Shown: positions 23,555 through 32,208 of the stretch, piece by piece
How positions within the stretch are numbered: position 1 is the first letter of the stretch
How the letters are laid out: every line of letters begins with the position of its first letter
From: Oscillospiraceae bacterium
Lineage (GTDB): Bacteria; Bacillota; Clostridia; Oscillospirales; Acutalibacteraceae
Assembly: GCA_015066345.1 (NCBI GenBank)
Contig: SVOQ01000025.1
Location: 1 to 36,549 of the forward strand
Length of the DNA: 36,549 nucleotides
Direction: 5' to 3'
Program-made: the position numbers and the translations under genes
The notes under the pieces: generated by a model
Seen by the model: only the letters and a program-made list of their open reading frames with translations
Databases searched by the model: none
Told to the model about the DNA's origin: nothing

Positions 23555-25351
23555 ATGGACCCTATTAAAGTGGATTTTTCAGGTAAGGGTAAACCTAAAG
23601 AGGTAGTTATTCCCCCTGAGAAAAAGGTTCTTAAAATCATTATCTGTATTCTTACAACAATTGTAGGCGGTTGCATTACTTATTACTTTATGCTCCCCGC
23701 AATTAACCTTAAGGAAATTGAATTTTATTATTTCATAGGTATTCTTATTGCTATCTATATAGCAATGACTTTTATCACATCAAAGGCTTTTGCTAAGCCC
23801 GAGTATGTGCCATACGTTAAAAGACAGGCAATCATACCTTTGGCAATAGGACTTGTGTTCGTGCTTATTTTAGGTATCGGTTACCTTGTATCCGCACCCC
23901 TTTTCCGTGCAAAAGCATATAGCAATATTATTGAAGTTACCGAAGAAGATTTCGGTGAGGGCGACAGCATTACAACAATTGACAGTCTTGAGGATTTCAG
24001 CACTGTTCCTATGATTGATAAGGATGTTGCATTTAACCTTGCGAATAAATCCCTTGGTGAACTTTCTGACTGGGTTTCTCAGTTCGTTATTGACGAAAAA
24101 TACTCAACTCAGGTTAACTTTGAGGGTCAACCTTACAGAATTTTCCCCTTGAAATACGGCGACGTTTTCAAATGGATTAAGAACACTCAGGAAGGTTTCC
24201 CTGCATACGTAAAAGTTAATATGTATACTCAGGAAGCTGAGGTTGTTATTCTTAAGGACCACGGACTCGATAATATTCAGGTTTCAACAGGTGAGTACCT
24301 TAATGAAAGACTTGACCGTGTTCTCAGATTTAAATTCCCCACATATATGTTCGGTACACCTTCGTTGGAAATCGATGAAAAAGGTAAACCTTACTGGGTA
24401 TGCGAATACTACGATAAGACTATCGGTCTTGTAGGCGGTAGAGATGTTAAGGGTGTTGTTCTTGTAAATGCCTGCGATAAAGATGATATTGTAGATTTCA
24501 AGGATGTTAACGACCTTAAAGCCAATAAGACTTATAGTTGGATTGACCAGATTTACTCCGACGACCTTCTTGTTGAACAGTATAATTACTACGGTAAGTA
24601 CAATGGCGGTTTCATCAACGGTTATATCGGTCAGACAGGCGTTAAGACCACAACTATGGGTTCAAGCTATATTGCAAGTGGCGATGACGTTTGGCTTTAT
24701 ACAGGTGTTACTTCTGTTACAAGTGACGATTCTATTATCGGTTTTGCTATTATTAACCAGCGTACAAAAGAGGCTGTTTTCCAGGAGATTTCAGGTACCA
24801 CCGAAAGCGGTGCACAGGCATCTGCTCAGAGTATCGTTTCCGATAAGGGTTGGCAGGCTACATTCCCGCTTCTTCTTAACATAGACGGCGAGGCAACTTA
24901 CTTTATGGCTCTTAAGGACAATAATGTTGTTAAGAGTTACGCAATGGTTAGTGTTGAACGTGTTCAGGACGCAGTAAGAAGTAAGGACGACGCAAAACCT
25001 GACCTTGAAGATTGTCTTAAATCCTATGTATCGGTTATTAAATCAAGCACAAAGCGTGAACTTGATATTGATTATGATGTTTCCGGTGGCACGACCAATA
25101 ACGGTGCAAAGCCCGACAAAAATGAAAGCAAATATTCTGAAATAACAGGTGTTATTACAGATATTCGTACCGCGGTTGTAAACGGCAATAGTATTTATTA
25201 TATTGCTCTTGACGGCAATCCCGTTTATTACTCAATTTCAACTGCCGAAGATGACTCGGTAGTAATACTCAACAAGGGTGATACCATTAAGGTTTCTTAT
25301 GTAGCATCCGAGGAGTCAATTGTAACTTCAAAAACAATTGAAAAACAATAA
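23555..25351 (+). CDS. Large membrane protein with three N-terminal helices, function unknown
   Basis: 598 aa, with AAGGAG before the ATG. A Pro/Lys-rich cytoplasmic start is followed by membrane helices at about residues 25-47, 52-73 and 91-114. A 480-residue domain beyond the third helix follows. It is rich in aromatic beta strands (YRIFPLKYGDVFKWIKN, KPYWVCEYYDKTIGLVGGRD, GYIGQTGV) and ends with a small OB-like beta segment (about residues 530-598) after a Ser/Asn/Gly linker. I recall related unnamed proteins in other Clostridia but know no function. The gene is monocistronic, with its own promoter and terminator. Confidence 0.85.
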   Translation: MDPIKVDFSGKGKPKEVVIPPEKKVLKIIICILTTIVGGCITYYFMLPAINLKEIEFYYFIGILIAIYIAMTFITSKAFAKPEYVPYVKRQAIIPLAIGLVFVLILGIGYLVSAPLFRAKAYSNIIEVTEEDFGEGDSITTIDSLEDFSTVPMIDKDVAFNLANKSLGELSDWVSQFVIDEKYSTQVNFEGQPYRIFPLKYGDVFKWIKNTQEGFPAYVKVNMYTQEAEVVILKDHGLDNIQVSTGEYLNERLDRVLRFKFPTYMFGTPSLEIDEKGKPYWVCEYYDKTIGLVGGRDVKGVVLVNACDKDDIVDFKDVNDLKANKTYSWIDQIYSDDLLVEQYNYYGKYNGGFINGYIGQTGVKTTTMGSSYIASGDDVWLYTGVTSVTSDDSIIGFAIINQRTKEAVFQEISGTTESGAQASAQSIVSDKGWQATFPLLLNIDGEATYFMALKDNNVVKSYAMVSVERVQDAVRSKDDAKPDLEDCLKSYVSVIKSSTKRELDIDYDVSGGTTNNGAKPDKNESKYSEITGVITDIRTAVVNGNSIYYIALDGNPVYYSISTAEDDSVVILNKGDTIKVSYVASEESIVTSKTIEKQ

Positions 25352-25356
25352 AAATA

Positions 25357-25390
25357 ACGGCTTGAATCAAATGATTCAAGCCGTATTTTT
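25357..25390. terminator. Bidirectional terminator between converging genes
   Basis: ACGGCTTGAATC and GATTCAAGCCGT around a four-base loop, A's before and ATTTTTAT after. Confidence 0.92.
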
Positions 25391-25883
25391 ATGTGTTTAT
25401 GGGTTTGGGTCTGTGCTTTGCGGTAAACTGAGTAACGTTAATTTTTATTACGCTTACGGCACTGACAAGTCTTTCGTTAAATTGGAAATCCATTCCGGTC
25501 TGGGATTTCATAAAAAGGCTAAGCCCCTTCATTTTTCCTTCGGGTGTTTCCAGAATTTCGGCAATTCCCTTGCCCATTACTGAGGAATATGATGTGCCGT
25601 ATTGACAAGCAACCTGACCGCTGAATGGCTCGATATCACATTCCATAGAGAAGAAAATTTTAGGGTTTTTTCTCATAAGGTCAAGTTTTTTTCCTTCTGT
25701 TGCACCGTGAAGGTAAAGGGTGAGCTTGTCATCTTCATATGTATAACCATAATTCATCGGTACAACGTAGGGCTCGTCACCGTCAACAAGACCGATGTGA
25801 ACGATTTTGGTTTTATCTAATATTTTAAGTATTTCATTAATATCCGTTACTTCTCTTTCACGGCGTGTAAGTCCGGGGGTCAT
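25389..25883 (-). CDS. Pyridoxamine 5'-phosphate oxidase-like flavin-binding protein
   Basis: 164 aa, preceded by AAAGGAGTGTTTTT. The split-barrel flavin-binding fold is shown by KTKIVHIGLVDGDEPYVVPM, LTLYLHGATEGKKLDLMRKN, KIFFSMECD and YSSVMGKG. The family includes NimA-type nitroimidazole reductases and heme- or F420-related proteins; the TRREREV N-terminus is common in the NimA-like clostridial group. Substrate is unknown. It trails the minus-strand housekeeping block with a 34-base gap. Confidence 0.85.
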   Translation of the reverse strand: MTPGLTRREREVTDINEILKILDKTKIVHIGLVDGDEPYVVPMNYGYTYEDDKLTLYLHGATEGKKLDLMRKNPKIFFSMECDIEPFSGQVACQYGTSYSSVMGKGIAEILETPEGKMKGLSLFMKSQTGMDFQFNERLVSAVSVIKINVTQFTAKHRPKPINT

Positions 25884-25917
25884 AAAAACACTCCTTTAAT
25901 ATTTTAATTTATATCGC

Positions 25918-27270
25918 TCAGTTGCTTTGCGTTAGCAGTGCAACTGACTCTACATGGCTCGTTCTCGGGAACATATCAACGGGGGTTACCTCGTTTACTG
26001 CGTATCCGAGGTCGAGAAGTCTTGCACAATCACGTGCAAGAGTCGCAGGGTCGCAGGATACGTACACTATTTTTTGAGGATTAATCCGGGCTACCGTTTT
26101 TAAAAGCTCCTCGGCGCAACCTTTACGCGGTGGGTCAAGAATGATAACCTGAGGGGTGATACCCTCGTCTTTTAATTTTTCAGCCGCAAGTGATGCGTCA
26201 CCGCAAATGAAACGAGCGTTTTTAATATTGTTAAGTTCTGCGTTTATCTTAGCATCATCAATTGCTTCGGGTATAATTTCAACACCGATAAGGGATTTGA
26301 CTTTTTGAGCCATTGAAAGACCGATAGTGCCCGTACCGCAGTATAAATCGAGTATATCTTCTTCTCCTGTAAGACCGGCGTATTCGGCGGCTTTGTTATA
26401 AAGTCTTTCGGCACCGTTTCTGTTAACCTGATAAAAAGACAAAGGTGAAATTTTTACTTTTACACCACAGAGAATATCCGTAATATAACCGTCACCGTAA
26501 AGAGAAATACACTCATCACCCAAAACAACATTGGTGTTTTTTCGGTTTACATTAAGAACTAAGGTTTTAAAACCGCTGATGCTTTTGAGTTCTTCGAGTA
26601 AAATTTCATAAAATGGCAGAGTTTTTCCGTTAATAACAACGCACACCATTATTTCGCCCGTAGCGAAGGCTTTTCGTAAATAAATATGTCGCAAAAGCCC
26701 TAAGTTGGTGTTTTCGCTATAAACGGTAATATTATTATCGTTTATCCATTTTCTGAAAATTTCAATAATCTCGGTAAATTCAACGGGTTGTAATAAACAG
26801 TCACCGCCGTCAATAACCCGATGGCTTTTCTTTGCGTAAAACCCTATATTCAATATACCGTTTTCACGTCTTACGGGGTATTGGGCTTTGTTGCGGTAAC
26901 GTGTGGTTTCGAGTGAGGGGATAATTGGTGCAAATTCAGGTGAGATACCGCCGATTCTTTTAAAAGCATCAATTACTTTTTGTTCTTTGGCTTTTAATTC
27001 TTCTTCATATTTAATATGAGCGAAAGAGCAACCGCCACAGGATTTAAAAGCCTCACATTCGGGTTCAATACGGCTTTTAGAAGGCTTTATAATCTTCATT
27101 GCCTTGCCTATGGCATAGGTGTTTTTAGCTTTTATAATATGGCACAGGATTTCGTCGCCGATTGCGGTGTTTTCAACGAAAACTGCTTGTCCGTCGAATT
27201 TTCCCACACCACCGCCTTCGGAGGTGTAACCCGTTATTTTTAAATTGAATTCGTCATTCTTTTTTAGCAT
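25918..27270 (-). CDS. rlmCD: 23S rRNA (uracil-C5) methyltransferase, RlmCD/RumA type
   Basis: 450 aa. The N-terminal TRAM/OB domain (residues about 5-58) is followed by the 4Fe-4S Cys motif CEAFKSCGGC, the methyltransferase domain with ILDLYCGTGTIGLSMA (SAM loop), VILDPPRKGC, and the catalytic YVSCDPATLARD. Firmicutes usually have one such enzyme methylating both U747 and U1939 of 23S rRNA. The start overlaps the end of rnmV by 17 bases, and its GAGGAAAT site lies inside that gene. The exact target position is not readable from sequence. Confidence 0.93.
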   Translation of the reverse strand: MLKKNDEFNLKITGYTSEGGGVGKFDGQAVFVENTAIGDEILCHIIKAKNTYAIGKAMKIIKPSKSRIEPECEAFKSCGGCSFAHIKYEEELKAKEQKVIDAFKRIGGISPEFAPIIPSLETTRYRNKAQYPVRRENGILNIGFYAKKSHRVIDGGDCLLQPVEFTEIIEIFRKWINDNNITVYSENTNLGLLRHIYLRKAFATGEIMVCVVINGKTLPFYEILLEELKSISGFKTLVLNVNRKNTNVVLGDECISLYGDGYITDILCGVKVKISPLSFYQVNRNGAERLYNKAAEYAGLTGEEDILDLYCGTGTIGLSMAQKVKSLIGVEIIPEAIDDAKINAELNNIKNARFICGDASLAAEKLKDEGITPQVIILDPPRKGCAEELLKTVARINPQKIVYVSCDPATLARDCARLLDLGYAVNEVTPVDMFPRTSHVESVALLTQSN

Positions 27271-27856
27271 TTTTTATTTCCTCAATAGCCTTTTTGTATT
27301 CGTCGAATGTGAGAAATGTATTTAAAATCTGTACAAGTGCATTGGATGTCAGCCTTTCGGGTAAGCCTAAGTGCGAAAGAAGTTTTTTCCTTAATTCATC
27401 GCTGTTTTGTTTTCCCGATAGACCGTCTTCGTATAAATCCAACTTGGTTATTTCTCGTGATTTGCTTTGGGTTGTTTCTTCGTATAAAACACCCGCTTTT
27501 TCGAGGGCTTCCATAATAATATGGGGTTTTACACCCTCAACACCCAATTTTCCCTCCTTGGAAGGCTCACTTTTGCGTTTTTCTTTGCCGAAAATATCGG
27601 GAATATAGGCGTGTTTTATTTGGTCCGCGGGTACTATGCCCTTAATGAAAGAACGTATCTTAAAACCTGCGGAGTCACTGTCGGTGAGAATCAGTATACC
27701 CTTTGTATCTGCAAGTTTTCTTATTAACTCTTGTTTTTCTTTATTATTGAAAATGCCGAAGCCTTCGGTTTCAATAATAACTGCATCCAGAATTGAGGAC
27801 AATTTAATTTTGTCGTACCGTCCTTCTACAATAACGGCTCTGTCTATTTTTATCAT
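27254..27856 (-). CDS. rnmV: Ribonuclease M5 (5S rRNA maturation)
   Basis: 200 aa. The N-terminal TOPRIM domain (residues about 5-105) has VIVEGRYDKIKLSS with the catalytic Glu and LILTDSDSAGFKIRS with the DxD pair. The C-terminal half (residues about 110-200) is the family-specific region with GVEGVKPHIIMEALEKAGV and NALVQILNTFLTFDEYKKA. RNase M5 trims 5S rRNA precursors in Gram-positives. The start shares one base with the stop of holA (TAATG), so the two are coupled. Confidence 0.9.
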   Translation of the reverse strand: MIKIDRAVIVEGRYDKIKLSSILDAVIIETEGFGIFNNKEKQELIRKLADTKGILILTDSDSAGFKIRSFIKGIVPADQIKHAYIPDIFGKEKRKSEPSKEGKLGVEGVKPHIIMEALEKAGVLYEETTQSKSREITKLDLYEDGLSGKQNSDELRKKLLSHLGLPERLTSNALVQILNTFLTFDEYKKAIEEIKNAKKE

Positions 27857-28893
27857 TATACTCTCAACAACCTTAAAATAAGTTCTTCAAGAATTGTCCG
27901 GGGGGATTCGTTTGTGGATTTTAAACGTCGGTCAGCATCGCTGAGCAGGTCAAGTGCAGTTTTTAACTGAGTTAAAGTGTATTTGGAGGCATCGTTTGCC
28001 GCGTTGTCAAGAATGAAGGTTCGTCCCTTGTAAGCGGAGGGGAAATCCTCCGAAAGTTTCGCGTAGGATACACCTTTTTCTTTTATTGCTTTAACTCTAT
28101 ACATATCAACGAAAGCCTTTGAAAGAACGCTGAGGATTATAACCGGTTCTTCGCGGAGTTTAAAAAGATTTGTAAGGTTCTCAAAGGCGTTATCCGCCTC
28201 GCCACGTACTATCATACGGGATAATTGAAAGACTTTAGCCTCAACACTTACAATAACAGTTTTGTCGATATGTTCTCTTGTGATATCACCAGAGCCCACA
28301 TAAGCACAGACCTTGTTTAATTCATTTTGCAGGGTGCTCATATCCTCACCCACAAGATTTACCATATATGTCGCATTTTCACGAGAAAGGTTACATTCTC
28401 TTTTTGCGGCAGATGCCATAATAAGTTTTTCTAACTGTGAGCGGGTACGTTTGTCGATTTTTGCACAACCGCCAATGGATTCTATAAGTTTTATAATCTT
28501 TGACCATTTGCTGTTTTTTTCGTCAACTTCGGTTGTATCCATCCAGAAAACGAGAATGGATGTTTCGGGAATATCCGAAAGCACCGTTTCTAAATCACTG
28601 TCGGGTTTACCCTTGTCATTTATGTGGTTATTTAAGGGGAAGTCCTTTACGAGTGTACAGGTGTATTCACTCATCATTGGGAATGATGAGATACAATCGT
28701 ATATTTCGTTTAACGCCGTTTCTTTGCCGTCAAGCTTCTTTAAGTTAAAATCTGCAAAGTCCTTGCCAACGGCTTTGTCGCAAATCATATTGGCATAATG
28801 TTGCTTAAGGTAGCCTTCGTTACCGTAGATAATATACACGCGTAAAAACTCGCCGTTTTTTATATGTTTTTTGAAAGTTTCTTCGGTAAACAT
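27856..28893 (-). CDS. holA: DNA polymerase III delta subunit
   Basis: 345 aa, with AAGGAG 7 bases before the ATG. The AAA+-like N-terminal fold starts VYIIYGNEGYLKQHY (the delta subunit has a degenerate P-loop) and continues with DFNLKKLDGKE, MMSEYTCTLVKDFP and TSILVFWMDTTEVDEKN. The C-terminal oligomerisation domain includes VEAKVFQLSRMIVRGEADNAFENL. Delta opens the sliding clamp during loading. Position next to comEC and upstream of small RNA-processing genes is typical of Clostridia. Confidence 0.94.
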   Translation of the reverse strand: MFTEETFKKHIKNGEFLRVYIIYGNEGYLKQHYANMICDKAVGKDFADFNLKKLDGKETALNEIYDCISSFPMMSEYTCTLVKDFPLNNHINDKGKPDSDLETVLSDIPETSILVFWMDTTEVDEKNSKWSKIIKLIESIGGCAKIDKRTRSQLEKLIMASAAKRECNLSRENATYMVNLVGEDMSTLQNELNKVCAYVGSGDITREHIDKTVIVSVEAKVFQLSRMIVRGEADNAFENLTNLFKLREEPVIILSVLSKAFVDMYRVKAIKEKGVSYAKLSEDFPSAYKGRTFILDNAANDASKYTLTQLKTALDLLSDADRRLKSTNESPRTILEELILRLLRV

Positions 28894-28903
28894 AATATGC
28901 TCC

Positions 28904-31093
28904 TTAAAGGTTTATTTTTATATCCCCATCTTTAGCGGTAAGGTGTAAATTCTCGCCTTGGTCAAGATGTTTATTGTAATCGCTGTTAATAATAAAATCC
29001 GATTCACCGCTGATTATTATTTCCTTAGCGGATGGTGGTATTTCTTCGGGGATTTCAGAATTATAAATGAAAATATCGCCATCACTTGTATCTACAACTT
29101 CCGATAAATCGGTATTGCCGTAAAGATGTATATACACCGTTTTTTCGTTACTTTTTATTATAACATATTTAGTACGATATGTGTCAATTATTTCGAAATT
29201 TATTTCATTGTTTAAAGTGTAATTTCCCCGAGTGCTTATAATAGTGTTTTCGGGAAGTTCAATGTTTTTATTAATACAGATTTTCCTTATGGCGGGTGTG
29301 ATATAAGTTTCTTTTGGGTGTATAACATTATTCATTCTTTCGAGGTCTATACAGGATTCATACGAAACATACGTTACAAACCAATAATCAAGGCTTTCAC
29401 AGGTGGCTTTTGGCAGGTAATTATAAACCGCGTAAGGGTATTTGGACTCGGAGTTTATAATGTATGCGTAATGAGTACCGCTTCGTACAATAACGTTGAG
29501 GTTATTACCGCTTGAAACAACGGTAAGCGTGTTATGGTAAGGTGTGGGTAATAACGGTATAAAAATATTAATGAATATGACCGCGATAGTTATAATTACG
29601 GTAGCAATTAAAGTTTTTTTATTTTTAATTCTGTAAATAAGATATCCAATACCTGCGATTACTGCACCCAACACCAATCCGTTTAATAACCAATTTTTAT
29701 GTACGGGTATGGTGCAGTAAGTGAAATCAGATATTTTAAAAGAAATTTCAGAAACCAGATTTAATAGGAAATCTGTTACATCAAATAAAAATATAGAGAT
29801 TTTTTTGATAAAAGACACTTCTATATAACTTGTGGCGATACCAAGTGTACCGCAAATCATAGCATAGAATGCGGGTTTTACACAGAGTATGTTTGTGACG
29901 GGTGATACCACACTTAAAACATTGAAATTTAATGCGGAAACGGGCATTGTAAAAAGTCCTGCACCGGCACTAAGCATAAATGAACATACTATATAATTCA
30001 AAAAAGAACCCAAAGGTTTGAATTTGATTTTACTGAAAAATCTATGTACTTTTATTTCATACCTCGAAACTAAAAGTACACCCAATGTAGCACAGAGCGA
30101 TAACTGAAAGCTTAAACTGAATATAATATACGGATTACTTAAAAGTAGAATTGTAGTAGCAAATCCCAAAGAATTAAGGGAATCGGGCTCAGATTTTGCA
30201 AAAGGTGAGGTAAGTAGCACCAAAGACATCAGCGACGAACGTAAAACGGAAGGTGTGAATCCCGTTACGGTGCAAAAGCCAATTAAGAATATAATACAGA
30301 AAATATTGCGTATCTTCTTCGGAATTTTAAAGAGTTTTAAAAGGAAAAGTATTAGTCCGCACCAAAGAGAAGTGTGTAAACCCGATACCGCAAGAAGGTG
30401 GGATATACCACCGTTTCGGAATGCGTCGGCAATATTATCCGGTACATCTTTGCTGCCGCCGAATATAAGTCCGTTAAGAATTCCCGAGGATGGTGATAGT
30501 AAATAATCATTAATTGTGTTACTTACAATTTCTCTGAAATACAGACAATAGTAATAGGGTGTTTTTTCGCACTCCCATAAAATTTCACAACTTGCACCTT
30601 TTGCGTTAAGTAAGATTCCGTCAGATGCCCGCGATAAGTCGAATTGGTAGTTATCGTTTTTTGTTACGTATAATTGTGCGTTATTTATGCTTATGTAATC
30701 ATAAAGTTTGGGGTTTGCTTCGTCCTGATAAGGTAAAGTAATATCAATTTTTATGTTTTCATCGGTTTTTAACGTGAAGTTTAAATAACCGTTATTATTT
30801 ACGGGTGCTGTAATTACCTTGCCCGATATGTAAGATGTGTTGCCATCATATTTTAATAATGGTTCAATTTTGAAATGAGTGTAAGTAAGAAAAGATGTAC
30901 AAATGAAAATAGTGGCAAGTGAGAGGGCGGGTATTATTACAAAACGTCTTAGTTTCAGGGGTTTTATTAAAAATAAAACAAAAGCCAATGCACCTATCAG
31001 TAACATAGCAATTGCACCGACTTTTGATAAATTCATCAAAAGGGCGGATACAGTTATCATTGTTATGCCTGATACGAGCATTGGTCGTTTCAT
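28904..31093 (-). CDS. comEC: ComEC/Rec2-type DNA internalisation channel with degenerate metallo-beta-lactamase domain
   Basis: 729 aa. The N-terminus has two to three membrane helices, then a DUF4131-like beta domain (about residues 60-180). The competence domain is clear: GLIFGGSKDVPDNIADAFRN, GISHLLAVSGLHTSLWCGLI, GFTPSVLRSSLMSLVLL. About ten helices follow in all. The C-terminal metallo-beta-lactamase-like domain (from about residue 510) keeps fold-like strands, but the usual H-x-H-x-D-H metal motif is absent; the expected place reads FVTYVSYESCID. The pore may still conduct DNA while nuclease activity is lost, or the gene may be decaying. The gene is upstream of holA with the holA ribosome binding site on its stop codon. 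Confidence 0.9.
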   Translation of the reverse strand: MKRPMLVSGITMITVSALLMNLSKVGAIAMLLIGALAFVLFLIKPLKLRRFVIIPALSLATIFICTSFLTYTHFKIEPLLKYDGNTSYISGKVITAPVNNNGYLNFTLKTDENIKIDITLPYQDEANPKLYDYISINNAQLYVTKNDNYQFDLSRASDGILLNAKGASCEILWECEKTPYYYCLYFREIVSNTINDYLLSPSSGILNGLIFGGSKDVPDNIADAFRNGGISHLLAVSGLHTSLWCGLILFLLKLFKIPKKIRNIFCIIFLIGFCTVTGFTPSVLRSSLMSLVLLTSPFAKSEPDSLNSLGFATTILLLSNPYIIFSLSFQLSLCATLGVLLVSRYEIKVHRFFSKIKFKPLGSFLNYIVCSFMLSAGAGLFTMPVSALNFNVLSVVSPVTNILCVKPAFYAMICGTLGIATSYIEVSFIKKISIFLFDVTDFLLNLVSEISFKISDFTYCTIPVHKNWLLNGLVLGAVIAGIGYLIYRIKNKKTLIATVIITIAVIFINIFIPLLPTPYHNTLTVVSSGNNLNVIVRSGTHYAYIINSESKYPYAVYNYLPKATCESLDYWFVTYVSYESCIDLERMNNVIHPKETYITPAIRKICINKNIELPENTIISTRGNYTLNNEINFEIIDTYRTKYVIIKSNEKTVYIHLYGNTDLSEVVDTSDGDIFIYNSEIPEEIPPSAKEIIISGESDFIINSDYNKHLDQGENLHLTAKDGDIKINL

Positions 31094-31133
31094 TTTTATA
31101 GTCCTCTGTGATTTTTATTACAGTATTAAAGAA

Positions 31134-31472
31134 TCAACCTGCGGGCCATGTGAAGTTACGGCCTGACATAAGATGGAAATGAATATGCTTAACGGTTTGA
31201 CCTGCACTGTCACCGCAGTTGTTTACAACTCGGAAACCATTTTCCATATTCTGTTCTTTGCTGATTTTAGCGATTACTTCAAAAATATGAGCAATAACAC
31301 CGCTGTTTTCTTCGTTAATATCCGCCGCAGAGGTAATATGCTCTTTGGGAATTACAAGAATATGAGCGGGGGCTTGAGGTTCAAGGTCGTTAAAAGCGAT
31401 AACGGTATCGTCTTCATAAACTTTTGTAGCAGGAATTTCACCATTTGCTATTTTGCAGAAAATACAATCCAT
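31134..31472 (-). CDS. HIT family nucleotide-binding protein
   Basis: 112 aa. The ATG at 31472 is chosen because AGGAAG lies eight bases upstream and the next residues are the family's typical DCIFCKIANGEIPATKVYED; 14 extra codons upstream are not conserved. The first Cys pair may bind zinc. The histidine triad is VKHIHFHLMSG, with the catalytic His in the middle. HIT enzymes hydrolyse adenosine phosphoramidates such as AMP-lysine. A good promoter precedes it at 31502-31530. Confidence 0.94.
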   Translation of the reverse strand: MDCIFCKIANGEIPATKVYEDDTVIAFNDLEPQAPAHILVIPKEHITSAADINEENSGVIAHIFEVIAKISKEQNMENGFRVVNNCGDSAGQTVKHIHFHLMSGRNFTWPAG

Positions 31473-31501
31473 AAAAACACTTCCTATTAAAAGATACCTA
31501 T

Positions 31502-31530
31502 ATGATAACCTCAAAACCCGAGTATTTCAA
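31502..31530 (-). promoter_or_regulatory. Promoter of the HIT gene and the downstream block
   Basis: TTGAAA, 17 bases, TATCAT on the minus strand. It could supply transcription to HIT-comEC-holA-rnmV-rlmCD independently of the interrupted spoVAD. Confidence 0.65.
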
Positions 31531-31538
31531 GAGTTTTT

Positions 31539-31694
31539 TCAGTTTTTGAACGCCTGAACGATTTTAATTACCGTATATATTCCTAAAAAAACTGTCAAAG
31601 CAGTTTTAAGAGTCGAAATCCTCAAATAGGTCTTGGCAATTGTTGATACATTTTCGAGAGCTTTTACATAATTTTCTTTTTTAGTGAAATCCAT
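31539..31694 (-). CDS. Small membrane protein, unknown
   Basis: 51 aa, with AAGAAAGGATAACAAA before the ATG. The first half is charged (MDFTKKENYVKALENV), the second half is one membrane helix (LKTALTVFLGIYTVIKIV) with a short basic tail. It lies 17 bases behind the spoVAD remnant, where spoVAE would be expected, but it does not resemble SpoVAE. Confidence 0.65.
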   Translation of the reverse strand: MDFTKKENYVKALENVSTIAKTYLRISTLKTALTVFLGIYTVIKIVQAFKN

Positions 31695-31711
31695 TTTGTT
31701 ATCCTTTCTTA

Positions 31712-32116
31712 TTATTCGTTAGTTAAAAGTACACCGTGGGCTATACCGGGTATGGATTCTTTTTGTAGTGATGAAGTGGGGGATAGCAGGGCACCCGTCC
31801 CAACAAATAAAACTTTGTTGAGTTTTTTTGCGGTCATACAGTCTAAAATATAGGAGCAAACTACCGTAGCACTGCAACCGCACCCTGAACCGCCCGAATG
31901 AACATCTTGTTTCTGTGGGTCAAAAATCATAATTCCGCAATCATTATGAACCTTTGAAATGTCGATATTATTCTCACTTTTCAGTAACTCAATAAGAAGT
32001 CTGCTTCCCGTTGAACCTAAATCTCCCGTAAGAATTAAATCATAATCTTCAGGTTCGGTTTGAGTATCTCTTAAAAATCGGGCAATGGTCTGAGCCGCCG
32101 CGGGGGTAAATGTCAA
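31712..32116 (-). pseudogene. spoVAD: Stage V sporulation protein AD, C-terminal fragment
   Basis: 134 codons matching only the last part of SpoVAD, which is normally about 335-340 aa. Diagnostic stretches are DYDLILTGDLGSTGSRLLIE, VHNDCGIMIFDPQKQDVHSG, GSGCGCSATVVCSYI and PTSSLQKESIPGIAHGVLL. SpoVAD has a thiolase-like fold and binds dipicolinic acid for uptake into the spore. The frame stays open upstream, but similarity stops close to PAAAQTI (about 32105-32113), and beyond lies the recombinase module. The first 200 or so residues are missing in this window. The fragment may be rejoined with its other half by excision of an element, or be a dead remnant. Confidence 0.85.
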
Positions 32117-32174
32117 GGGTACACCATAAAATAAATGAAAAATTTTATTTTTATTTACATAATAAACAGATGAA

Positions 32175-32203
32175 ATCCACCTACAAACAAAAGGTAGGTG
32201 GAT
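32175..32203. terminator. Terminator behind the recombinase gene
   Basis: ATCCACCTAC and GTAGGTGGAT around a nine-base A-rich loop. It lies between the recombinase stop and the spoVAD fragment and has T's on both sides. Confidence 0.75.
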
Positions 32204-32208
32204 TTTTG

